DNA of 15,025 nucleotides from CAZUPF01 sp964622035 (GTDB lineage: Bacteria; Patescibacteriota; WWE3; JAUXAW01; JAYEID01), in NCBI GenBank assembly GCA_964622035.1, contig CAZUPF010000014.1:1-15025 (forward strand), written 5' to 3'. Shown in pieces: positions 7,936-14,789 of this stretch (position 1 is the stretch's first letter; each line of letters begins with the position of its first letter). Under the pieces are notes generated by a model. That model had not been told where the DNA came from, made no database searches, and saw nothing but the letters and a program-made list of their open reading frames with translations. The position numbers and the translations under genes are program-made.

Positions 7936-8802
7936 ATGCAATGTTCCAACTGCGGAAAAGGTTTGCGGGACGGCGCCGAGTTTTGCACCACTTGTGGGAC
8001 GAAGGTAGTGGTGGATGTGTCCTGTTGTCCATCGTGTGCCGAACCAGCCGAGGGCGCCGATCACTTTTGTCTGAAATGTGGCGCGTCCCTTGCGGGATCC
8101 GCGTCGGTGGAAGAAGCGCCGACGAGGGTTCTCAAGATTGGGCCATCACTTCAGGAGAGGTTTGTGACCTGGGGCGGTAACGTTTGGGGGCGGTTTGTGT
8201 ATTGGGTAGTCGAGTCTTGGGAGGCCATCAAGCCCGCCCTGTTGAGCACTGTGTGCATCGTCGGTATTTTAGTGGCGATGGTGGTGCTCTACATCGTTGC
8301 AGGTGAGGCTCTAGATCTGCTTACCTATTTGCTAGGGCAGTCGGGAGCGTTTCTGGTCTTTGTTAGCCTGTTTACCACCCTTGCAGTTTTGGGTATCACC
8401 GGCGAACTGTTTAAAGAGTGGTGGAACACCTTTATAAATGGTGTCCTTGTACTGGCGGTCCAGATGTTTGCGGGATTCGTGTTCTTGATGGATGACTGGG
8501 CCCACCAGGCGGCTCTTGCGGGCGCACTCATTTTGGGCGCTTGCCTGGTCCGTCGCATCTTTGGTAGCGGCAGAACCCAAGTGGAGATCCAGAGGAGTAT
8601 TCGGAAGGCCTACGCTGAGGGTCGGGAGACGGGGGCGCGGGAGGAGTGGGAAGAGATAGCTGCGGCCAGAGCGGCCCTAGCTCAGCAGGCGGCGGCGGAG
8701 GAAGATAGTGTGCAAGTTGCCATCGAGGCTGATCCTGGCGATGCCGATGCTGATGATGGTGCGTTCGTTCTTCCTCCCCCCTTCCTGCCGTACGAGGGAT
8801 GA
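7936..8802 (+). CDS. Double zinc-ribbon membrane protein, unknown function
   Basis: A 288-residue protein that I cannot assign to a named family. Two four-cysteine zinc ribbons come first: C3, C6, C17, C20 (CSNC and CTTC) and C31, C34, C45, C48 (CPSC and CLKC). About four membrane segments follow (roughly 102-122, 138-158, 167-186, 191-207). The tail is a charged helix rich in Ala, Glu, Arg and Gln (about 212-256), then an acidic stretch (DPGDADADD) and a Pro-rich end. The ribbons and the tail most likely both lie in the cytoplasm, since four segments give an even crossing number and the tail follows an Arg pair. Start ATG 7936 is fixed by the AGGAGGTGA site. The gene overlaps the upstream edge of the lipoprotein's Shine-Dalgarno site, so the two are expressed as a pair. 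A role in protein contacts at the membrane is only inference. Confidence 0.85.
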   Translation: MQCSNCGKGLRDGAEFCTTCGTKVVVDVSCCPSCAEPAEGADHFCLKCGASLAGSASVEEAPTRVLKIGPSLQERFVTWGGNVWGRFVYWVVESWEAIKPALLSTVCIVGILVAMVVLYIVAGEALDLLTYLLGQSGAFLVFVSLFTTLAVLGITGELFKEWWNTFINGVLVLAVQMFAGFVFLMDDWAHQAALAGALILGACLVRRIFGSGRTQVEIQRSIRKAYAEGRETGAREEWEEIAAARAALAQQAAAEEDSVQVAIEADPGDADADDGAFVLPPPFLPYEG

Positions 8803-8807
8803 GGAGG
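8802..8807 (+). promoter_or_regulatory. Shine-Dalgarno site fixing the lipoprotein start
   Basis: AGGAGG begins at the last base of the zinc-ribbon stop codon and lies 6 bases before ATG 8814. It favours ATG 8814 over ATG 8799, which overlaps the previous stop but has no such site. Confidence 0.85.
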
Positions 8808-8813
8808 TTAGCA

Positions 8814-10270
8814 ATGCGGATAGTTAGGAGTAACTTGGCCCTCCTCTCTCTGGTACTGGTACTGTTGCTGAGTGCGAGTGGTTGCGGGCCCAAGAGCGGC
8901 CCCTTCGGGGGATCCACGCCAACGGCAACGGCTGCGGCAACGAGTACTTTGGCGCCTCTGCCAACGGTGCTGCTACCGGTAACCCCGACACCCACAGTGA
9001 CTATGGTACCGCCAACGGCGGTCCCGATAGCCACACCGACAGTGCCGCCTACGGAAACTGCGTTGCCGACGGTAGCGCCAACGGAAGTCCCTTTGCCAAC
9101 GCAGACGGGGGCTCCGACAGTGACGCTCACGGCAACCCCGTCGCTAACGCCATCGGTGACCCCAACGCTAACAGCGACCCCGATTCCGGATTCGGTCCTG
9201 GACTACGGACTGAACTTGGATCCAGGAGGATTCACCTTCCGGGAAGCGGTCCGAGCGGTTGAGGTGTTTAATGGGGATGGGGGGGTCTGCATCGGCGCTG
9301 CGAGGGACTACATGGAGGCTTTCTTTGCCGATGATGTTCCCGTGTGGGGTACTCCGGTGACGGTAACGATCACCTCCTCGTGGGAGGTTAACGGGGTGGT
9401 TCTCAAAACCACCAGCGATACGGCTTACCGCCTGGAGTCGGCGGATGGTGTCGAAGGTATGCTCTATGAAGTAACCGCTCCGGCGGGGACCTTCATTAGC
9501 CAGCTAGCCTGTCGCGGAGAGGGTGAGTTATACGCTTTTAGCGCTCCGATCGAGCGTGACGGTGTGGCTTACCTCTTCGTTTGGCGGAACGGCCTCTCAC
9601 AAGCTTTCTTCATGGGGGCTTGTGCCAACTTCGGGGTGGTGGAGGAATATCTGCCGACCCCGGTACCGCCAACAGCGACTCCTACGGGTACTCCGGAGGA
9701 GCCGACAGAAACACCGGAGCTGCCAACGGCGACGCCTACTGCCACGCCAACGGCGGCTACACCGAGCCCGACGTTCACTAGAACGGCGACGATGACAGCG
9801 ACTGTAACCCCATCGGCAACGCCAACGGCGACGCACACTCCGACGCTCACGCCTACATGGACGCCGAGTGTGACGCCATCAGCGACTCCGNNNNNNNNNN
9901 NNNNNNNNNNNNNNNNNNNNNNNNNNNNNNNNNNNNNNNNNNNNNNNNNNNNNNNNNNNNNNNNNNNNNNNNNNNNNNNNNNNNNNNNNNCACTCCGACG
10001 CTCACGCCTACATGGACGCCGAGTGTGACGCCATCAGCGACTCCGTCGCCAACGAACACTTGGACGCCGGAGCCAACGGCGACTCCGCCGGAGGAACCGA
10101 CGCCGCAGCCGCCAACGAGCGTACCCACGGCTACGGCCGAGCCAGTGGAAACACTGACACCGTATCCGACGGATGCCCCGCCGACGCCAACGCCGGTGCC
10201 GGAAACGGCAACCCCCGTCCCACCAGTGGTTGATACACCGGTGCCGAACCCGACGGCAACGCCACCGTAG
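8814..10270 (+). CDS. Thr/Pro-rich stalked lipoprotein, interrupted by an assembly gap
   Basis: A secreted lipoprotein of unknown function. The signal peptide (MRIVRSNLALLSLVLVLLL) ends in a lipobox, SASGC, with the lipidated cysteine at residue 24. A Thr/Pro/Ala-rich, probably extended stalk spans about 35-125. A globular domain follows at about 126-280, with three cysteines (159, 233, 270) and many beta-type segments; I do not recognise its family. A second Thr/Pro stalk (TPTATPT-like and TPTWTPSVTPS-like runs) reaches the stop at 10268-10270. The 100 Ns at 9891-9990 break the second stalk and shift the frame, because 100 is not a multiple of 3 plus 2. Merging the identical 55-bp flanks gives one frame and a protein of 433 residues; the real repeat number may be higher. 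It starts 11 bases after the zinc-ribbon stop. Thr-rich stalks of this kind are often glycosylated cell-surface spacers. Confidence 0.82.
8914..9189 (+). repeat. Thr/Pro/Ala-coding low-complexity repeat, first stalk
   Basis: Imperfect repeats of short units such as GCCAACGGCGAC encode PTA/TPT motifs. The 3-base codon phase also keeps other frames open (Ala/Asn/Gly-rich on +, Val/Gly-rich on -), which are shadows. Confidence 0.85.
9836..10045 (+). repeat. Identical 55-bp flanks around a 100-N assembly gap
   Basis: Positions 9836-9890 and 9991-10045 are identical over 55 bases, and they begin and end exactly at the Ns (9891-9990). A round 100 Ns is a placeholder length. An exact 55-base overlap touching the gap on both sides is what two contigs sharing one assembler word would show. 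Both copies encode TPTLTPTWTPSVTPSATP in the same relative frame. Either the gap is empty and the two copies are one, or it hides extra tandem copies of the stalk repeat. Confidence 0.93.
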
Positions 10271-10321
10271 GGTGGGGGAGATACAGAGAGAAAGAGAGAG
10301 AGATGGGTAGCTTAGCCTAGC

Positions 10322-10340
10322 CACGCACGCTTCGTGTGTG
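10322..10340 (+). other. Hairpin between the lipoprotein and DUF11 genes
   Basis: CACGCACG (10322-10329) pairs with CGTGTGTG (10333-10340) around CTT, with one G-U pair. No T run follows, so it is not a classic intrinsic terminator; it might stabilise the lipoprotein mRNA end. The preceding 10271-10305 stretch is a purine run (GAGA repeats). Confidence 0.4.
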
Positions 10341-10421
10341 TCCGGCTCTGCTGCCCCTCTTTCAGCGAGGATTAAGCTTTTTAGTCCTTGGTGAGAGGGG
10401 AGTATTACTAGGTTAACGAAA

Positions 10422-12023
10422 ATGAATAGTCGAATCTGTTACCGAAAAATTAATAGTGCCTTAATTATCACCTTGGCCCTCTCTTTGGGAGTTGGTTTGG
10501 GGCGGGTGGGGACCTCTTTTGGAGGTCTTTCTGTGGTTAGGGCCCAGGAGATTGTGATTGAGAATAGCACTAACGCCTACCGCGCTGCTAATATTACCCG
10601 CGGCGAAACTGCGTACCGCAGCGAGGTCCAGGCCGATCCGGGAGAGGCTATTCAGCTTCTGGTGATGGTGCATTTAGGGACAGAGGACACTGTCGCGGGC
10701 GATGTCGCGGTGCGTGTAGATCTTAACGAGGCTAAAACCGTGCGTGGTGACGGCAGCTACGAACTGGCAACCAAGGCGTTCATTGCCTCCTCAGCCAACA
10801 GTGTTGAGGATACAACCACGATTGTTGTCCCTTCCGATCAGGAGTTGGTATTCATCCCGGAGCATGGGGTTGTTATCACCTCCCATGGTCAGCTGCCAAC
10901 AGCAGTTCCCGGAACCCCTTATACCTGGCCCAATGCCGAGGAGCTTTTTGGCGATGGGATAACTTTGGGTGGTATGGAGGCGGTCTCAACTGTTTATATC
11001 AGCTTCAAGGCCTATGTTTCTAACAAGACAGCCCGAATGACAATTACCAAGGAGGTAGCTAGCGTATCCAACCCCGATGGGGCGTGGCATGCGGAGGTTG
11101 GGGCCAAGTCGGGAGAGCGGGTTCGTTTCCAGATTGTAGTTAAAAACGCTGGCGCTAGCGAACTAAATGATATTTTGATTACTGATCAATTACCCGAGGG
11201 TTTGGACTATGTTTTGGGGAGCTCTCGGTATTCAACACCTTACAGTGACGGGTTTAAGCCGCTAGCGGACAGTTGGATCACTGGGGAAGGGGGAGTTTCT
11301 CAGGCCAACCTCGGCCGGCTTCCGGTGGGGGAGGGCTATAATGCCATCATCGTTTTTGATGCTCGGGTTGGGGAGAGTGTCGTTTCGGGTAGCTACCAGA
11401 ACACAGCCCAGGCCAAAGCTAATGAGTACCCCGATTGGATTTACGCTCAGGCGAAGGTAGTCGTCCCGTCCGAGGGGGAGACCGAGCTCTCGATTGAGAA
11501 GTTCGTCCGTTGGGGAGAAGCGAGTGCTTGGTACGAGCATATCGATAAGGAGACCCACCTTTTCGCTGCTGGTGAAGAGGTTATCTACCGGGTTGTGGTT
11601 AAAAACACTGGTGATACTGTGGCTAAGGATATTCAGGTTGTTGACGAGTTGCCTAACTATCTCTCCTGGGCCTCCGGTGAGGGTTACTGGGACGAAGCTC
11701 ATTGGGAGGTGACGTTTGATTTCGGCACAATGGCCCCTGGAGAAGAGCGGGATCGTAGTTACACTGCCCGAGTTGCTGATGAGGGGAAACTTCCTTCTGG
11801 AGATCGGGAGCAGGAGAACACGGCTGTTTTGTATGTGGGGGAAGAGCGTGTGGCTGAGGATGACGCCCGAGTTTGGATTAATGGTCCGGATGTGGCCGCC
11901 GCCTCCCAACCGGAGGAGCTCCCTAAGGCCGGAGCGGATAGTTTGGCTTTGGTTTTGATATCTTTGGGGATGGTGCTTACGGGGTGGGGGTTGAGGAAGC
12001 TGGCTTTGGAGAGTGTCTGGTAA
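10422..12023 (+). CDS. Secreted DUF11-repeat surface protein with LPKAG sorting-like end
   Basis: A 533-residue exported protein. The signal peptide has a hydrophobic core (about 13-30) and a likely cleavage after VVRA (residue 41). An N-terminal region of about 160 residues is unassigned. Two DUF11-like Ig-fold repeats follow: one at about 205-345 (FQIVVKNAGASELNDILITDQLPEGLDYV) and one at about 355-485 (YRVVVKNTGDTVAKDIQVVDELPNYLSW). The C-terminus has LPKAG (500-504), a hydrophobic stretch (507-524) and RK, the layout of a sortase signal with A where LPxTG has T. No sortase gene is in the window; without one the segment would simply anchor the protein in the membrane. No convincing Shine-Dalgarno precedes ATG 10422. 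A weak promoter, TATTAC at 10403-10408 with a poor -35, would again give a very short leader. Likely a cell-surface or S-layer-associated protein. Confidence 0.85.
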   Translation: MNSRICYRKINSALIITLALSLGVGLGRVGTSFGGLSVVRAQEIVIENSTNAYRAANITRGETAYRSEVQADPGEAIQLLVMVHLGTEDTVAGDVAVRVDLNEAKTVRGDGSYELATKAFIASSANSVEDTTTIVVPSDQELVFIPEHGVVITSHGQLPTAVPGTPYTWPNAEELFGDGITLGGMEAVSTVYISFKAYVSNKTARMTITKEVASVSNPDGAWHAEVGAKSGERVRFQIVVKNAGASELNDILITDQLPEGLDYVLGSSRYSTPYSDGFKPLADSWITGEGGVSQANLGRLPVGEGYNAIIVFDARVGESVVSGSYQNTAQAKANEYPDWIYAQAKVVVPSEGETELSIEKFVRWGEASAWYEHIDKETHLFAAGEEVIYRVVVKNTGDTVAKDIQVVDELPNYLSWASGEGYWDEAHWEVTFDFGTMAPGEERDRSYTARVADEGKLPSGDREQENTAVLYVGEERVAEDDARVWINGPDVAAASQPEELPKAGADSLALVLISLGMVLTGWGLRKLALESVW

Positions 12024-12034
12024 AAACCGACCTT

Positions 12035-12063
12035 GGGGTGAGGGGGTTGGGTACTGGGCAGGG
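12035..12063 (+). other. Putative G-quadruplex motif after the DUF11 gene
   Basis: Five runs of three or more G (12035-12038, 12042-12046, 12049-12051, 12056-12058, 12061-12063) are separated by loops of 3, 2, 4 and 2 bases. This fits the standard G3+N1-7 pattern and lies on the coding strand, so it would form in the mRNA 3' end, 12 bases after the stop codon. Confidence 0.55.
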
Positions 12064-12093
12064 CCCACCCCCCTCTCTTTAGGGCCGGGGGGT
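12042..12093 (+). other. Two mutually exclusive hairpins in the DUF11-rho gap
   Basis: G5 at 12042-12046 plus following bases (to 12051) can pair with CCCACCCCC around 12064-12073. The same C run (ACCCCCC, 12067-12073) can instead pair with GGGGGGT (12087-12093). The first form is followed by TCTCTTT and looks terminator-like; the second would undo it. Both lie upstream of the predicted rho promoter. Confidence 0.4.
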
Positions 12094-12193
12094 TCTGAGG
12101 TGGGGAGGTAAGCTATACTCGCTGAGGTGAGAGGGGGCAGTGCTCATCTTGGTTTGAGTGCTTGCCTTCCCGCTCTAGCGCCGCCCGCGGTGC

Positions 12194-12223
12194 TTGACAG
12201 GTAATTTACTGGTGTGCTAGATT
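12194..12223 (+). promoter_or_regulatory. Promoter of rho, with extended -10
   Basis: A perfect TTGACA (12194-12199), an 18-base spacer and TAGATT (12218-12223, 4 of 6), preceded by TG at 12215-12216 in the extended -10 position. The start would be near 12230, giving a leader of about 45 bases. A further TATACT (12114-12119) has no good -35. Confidence 0.7.
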
Positions 12224-12275
12224 TGGTAACGGTATCGGGTCCTCTAGTATTCTCTTCAGCTCGTTATTTAAGGCA

Positions 12276-13490
12276 ATGCCAAACACTTCCAATAAGCCTA
12301 ATCACAAGAGAAACGCCAGCTTCGGAGATTTCGACTCTACAGCTACCTTCCCTGTCAGCGGTACTTTGGAGATTCGTCGGGACTACGGAGTTTTGCGTCA
12401 CGTAGACCTTCCGGAGGGGGTAGCAGGAACCGCCGCAGAGCAGCTTGGTGGGGCGGCGCCTTCTCAGGATGTTTATGTTTCTGATTCCCAAATTAGGCGG
12501 TTTGGGCTCCGATCTGGGGATGATATTGAGGGTGTCGGTCGCCCCCCTAAAGAGGGGGAGAGGTACCTATCTCTTCTTCGCGTGGACAAGGTGGGGGGAT
12601 CAGATCCGGAGCAGGCAGGCAATCGCCCTCGTTTCGAGAAGCTAACTCCGATCTTTCCCGATGAGTGGCTGAAGTTGGAAACTAAAACTGAAATGATGAC
12701 AACGCGGATTGTGGACCTCTTCGCCCCTGTTGGTAAGGGGCAACGGGGAATAATTGTTTCCCCTCCTTACGCTGGGAAGACTTGGCTTATGAAGGATGTT
12801 GCTCAGGGTTTGGCTGCTAACCACAAAGACATAACTTTGATGGTTGTTTTGGTTGGTGAGCGGCCGGAGGAGGTAACGGATATCGAGCGTAATGTTTCTG
12901 GGGAGGTATTTGCCTCTAATTTCGACGAGCCTCCCGGAAGCCATACACAGGTGGCGGAGTTTGCTCTAGAGAAGGCGAAAAGGCTGTCTGAGGGTGGGCA
13001 GGATGTGGTGGTTCTTTTGGACAGTATTACTCGCTTAGCGCGGGCCTACAACCTGGTGCTCCCCCCTTCGGGGAGAACGCTGAGCGGTGGCTTTGACCCC
13101 CAAGCACTGTACCCCCCGAAGCGCTTTTTCGGGGCGGCTCGTAATTTTGAGGAGGGGGGATCCCTCACTATTCTGGCGACGGCTCTTGTGCAGACCGGTT
13201 CGCGGATGGACGAATTGATTTACCAGGAGTTTAAGGGGACAGGGAATATGGAGCTCCACCTCGACCGTAATTTGGCGGAGCGGCGCATTTTCCCCGCCAT
13301 CAATATTAAACGATCCCAAACTCGGCACGAGGAGCTGCTATTGCCTAAGGACGTCCTCGAAAATGTTAATAAACTTCGGAGAATGGTAGATGCTTTGGAG
13401 GAGGATGGGGCGACGGAGCTGGTTCTTAGTCGTTTAGCCAAGACAAAGACTAATGAGGAGTTTCTCCAGACGCTCCACGAGAGTAAGTGA
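12276..13490 (+). CDS. rho: Transcription termination factor Rho
   Basis: A 404-residue Rho, the hexameric RNA-dependent ATPase that ends transcription. The helical Rho_N domain is absent: about 28 disordered residues lead straight into the RNA-binding OB fold (about 29-107; DVYVSDSQIRRFGLRSGDDI, RPPKEGERY). The motor domain follows, with P-loop PPYAGKT (163-169), ERPEEVT holding the catalytic glutamate (E195), Walker B VVLLDSITR (D249), Q-loop SGRTLSGG, R-loop FKGTGNMELHL and arginine finger in RSQTRHEELL (R350). Unusual residues compared with E. coli: Y165 for the lysine of PPKAGKT, G194 for the aspartate before ERPEEVT, V for the second aromatic of GFGFLR in the OB fold, and Q in RSQTR for the usual G. 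The OB fold also has an insert of about 10 residues before DVYVS. It has its own promoter and only a weak AAGG before ATG 12276. Confidence 0.97.
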   Translation: MPNTSNKPNHKRNASFGDFDSTATFPVSGTLEIRRDYGVLRHVDLPEGVAGTAAEQLGGAAPSQDVYVSDSQIRRFGLRSGDDIEGVGRPPKEGERYLSLLRVDKVGGSDPEQAGNRPRFEKLTPIFPDEWLKLETKTEMMTTRIVDLFAPVGKGQRGIIVSPPYAGKTWLMKDVAQGLAANHKDITLMVVLVGERPEEVTDIERNVSGEVFASNFDEPPGSHTQVAEFALEKAKRLSEGGQDVVVLLDSITRLARAYNLVLPPSGRTLSGGFDPQALYPPKRFFGAARNFEEGGSLTILATALVQTGSRMDELIYQEFKGTGNMELHLDRNLAERRIFPAINIKRSQTRHEELLLPKDVLENVNKLRRMVDALEEDGATELVLSRLAKTKTNEEFLQTLHESK

Positions 13491-13502
13491 GTGTTCCCCA
13501 GT

Positions 13503-13531
13503 TTGCGTTTTTACTGTTTTTGTGATATAAA
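13503..13531 (+). promoter_or_regulatory. Promoter of the LysM-M23 gene, with extended -10
   Basis: TTGCGT (13503-13508, weak -35), a 17-base spacer and TATAAA (13526-13531, 5 of 6) with TG at 13523-13524 in the extended -10 position. The start near 13538 would leave a 27-base leader holding the GGGAGG site at 13554-13559, which lies 5 bases before ATG 13565. Confidence 0.65.
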
Positions 13532-13564
13532 TCTAGGCGCTTCCCGCAGAGTTGGGAGGCGGTT

Positions 13565-14755
13565 ATGAATACGGAAGAACTACCGCAAGAGCCCTCGCGT
13601 AGGGAGGGAAGCCGGTTAGCCCACGAGCAGTTGGCTATCTTTGGTTTGGCGGTGGAAGCAAAACAGTCGTCCCTACTTTTGGATCTAGCCCTCTTTGTTA
13701 AGTGGGGAGGTTCTTATTTCCTTCATAAACTTTCTGCTCTAACTGCCCTGATCCCGAGGCTCTTATCCCACTCTCTAGAGTTTGGTGCTCTCGCTAAGGC
13801 GTATGTGGTTAGGAAGCTGGTCTGGGGGCGGGGGCGCCTCTCTGGCTCGGCGATTCGCGTGAGTGTTTTTGGTCTAGTGTTCTTTGTTCTGTTGGTTGGA
13901 AGCACTGGTTGGGCGCAAAGTCGTGTGCTCATTGCTCCGTTCGGACAAAAAGAGGATATTTTGGTAGAGGCGGCGGTGGCGGGGCCAATCACCTTTACTA
14001 ACACCTCCACTGGGGAGCCCATACACTACATTGTTAAAGAGGGCGACACGCTGTCTTCTATTGGCGAGCAGTTTAAAGTTAGTGTTGCCAGCATCGTTTC
14101 GGCTAACAATATCTCGAACATCAACTTTGTCAAGCCGGGGCAAGAGCTGACCGTTCCTCCGGTAACGGGGTTGTTGCATACTGTGAAGAAGGGGGATACG
14201 GTTGAGAGCTTGGCGGCAAAGTACAGCGTTGCCCCGCAGAGTGTGGTCGATTTTAACTATCTTTTCGCTCCTTTCACCTTAACTCCTGGAGATATTTTGG
14301 TGGTTCCTGGGGGTACCGTCCCGACTCCTAAACCCGCTCCTCGGCAGTACGCTCAGGGCGGCGAGGAGTACCGTGGGGCCGTCTCCTCCCTGGGGACGGG
14401 AGATTTTGCCTGGCCAACGAACTACCGCTCCATCAGTCAGTACTTTAGCCGTTGGCACCCAGCGATTGATGTGCCGAAGTTTAGTCCTATTTACGCTATT
14501 GACAGTGGTACCGTGGTTGAGGTGCGTTACAGTGGGTGGAACTACGGCTACGGCAGAATGGTGCGGATAGATCACGGTAATGGGTATCGCTCCCTCTACG
14601 CACACCTCTCGAGTATTAGCATCCAGCCGGGGCAGAAGGTTAGCCGCGGGCAGGTTATTGGTAATATGGGGGCCTCAGGAAGGGCCTACGGAACACACCT
14701 GCACATTGAGATTACTAAGGACGGTCGCCACATTAATCCTCTCTCGGTCCTCTGA
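13565..14755 (+). CDS. Membrane-anchored LysM-LysM-M23 peptidoglycan endopeptidase
   Basis: A 396-residue cell-wall hydrolase. The first 97 residues precede a single membrane segment (about 98-116), so this part probably lies in the cytoplasm or along the membrane. Two LysM peptidoglycan-binding repeats follow (about 154-198, HYIVKEGDTLSSIGEQF; and 204-248, HTVKKGDTVESLAAKY). A Pro-rich linker and an M23 (lysostaphin/LytM-type) domain come next (about 280-396). The zinc site looks complete: H298 and D302 in HPAIDV (A for the usual G of HxGxD), H347 in YAHL, and H378 and H380 in HLH. So an active metallopeptidase cutting wall peptide bridges is likely; an EnvC/NlpD-type activator role would need a degenerate site, which is not seen. 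The start is fixed by GGGAGG. It lies between rho and obg with its own promoter. Confidence 0.93.
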   Translation: MNTEELPQEPSRREGSRLAHEQLAIFGLAVEAKQSSLLLDLALFVKWGGSYFLHKLSALTALIPRLLSHSLEFGALAKAYVVRKLVWGRGRLSGSAIRVSVFGLVFFVLLVGSTGWAQSRVLIAPFGQKEDILVEAAVAGPITFTNTSTGEPIHYIVKEGDTLSSIGEQFKVSVASIVSANNISNINFVKPGQELTVPPVTGLLHTVKKGDTVESLAAKYSVAPQSVVDFNYLFAPFTLTPGDILVVPGGTVPTPKPAPRQYAQGGEEYRGAVSSLGTGDFAWPTNYRSISQYFSRWHPAIDVPKFSPIYAIDSGTVVEVRYSGWNYGYGRMVRIDHGNGYRSLYAHLSSISIQPGQKVSRGQVIGNMGASGRAYGTHLHIEITKDGRHINPLSVL

Positions 14756-14774
14756 ATAGCTCCTTGTATCGTGT

Positions 14775-14780
14775 TAGAAT
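14775..14780 (+). promoter_or_regulatory. Extended -10 promoter element before obg
   Basis: TAGAAT (5 of 6) with TG at 14772-14773 in the extended -10 position. There is no convincing -35 box. A start 7-9 bases downstream falls on or next to the GTG at 14790, so obg would be leaderless, in line with the lack of any Shine-Dalgarno site. Confidence 0.5.
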
Positions 14781-14789
14781 TACCCTATT

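Noticed and set aside
9891..10028. Premature end or frameshift of the lipoprotein after the gap
   Set aside because: The shift comes from the arbitrary 100-N length. Merging the identical 55-bp flanks restores the frame to the stop at 10268-10270, so this is not a pseudogene.
9661..10267. Repeats resembling a CRISPR array
   Set aside because: The units are short, degenerate and in codon phase, with no constant repeat and unique spacers. They encode a Thr/Pro stalk.
8882..10324. Long open frames overlapping the lipoprotein gene, Ala/Asn/Gly-rich on + and Val/Gly-rich on -
   Set aside because: They arise because the Thr/Pro/Ala codon repeats avoid stop codons in several frames. They lack start signals, and the real frame has a lipobox, a Shine-Dalgarno site and a globular domain.
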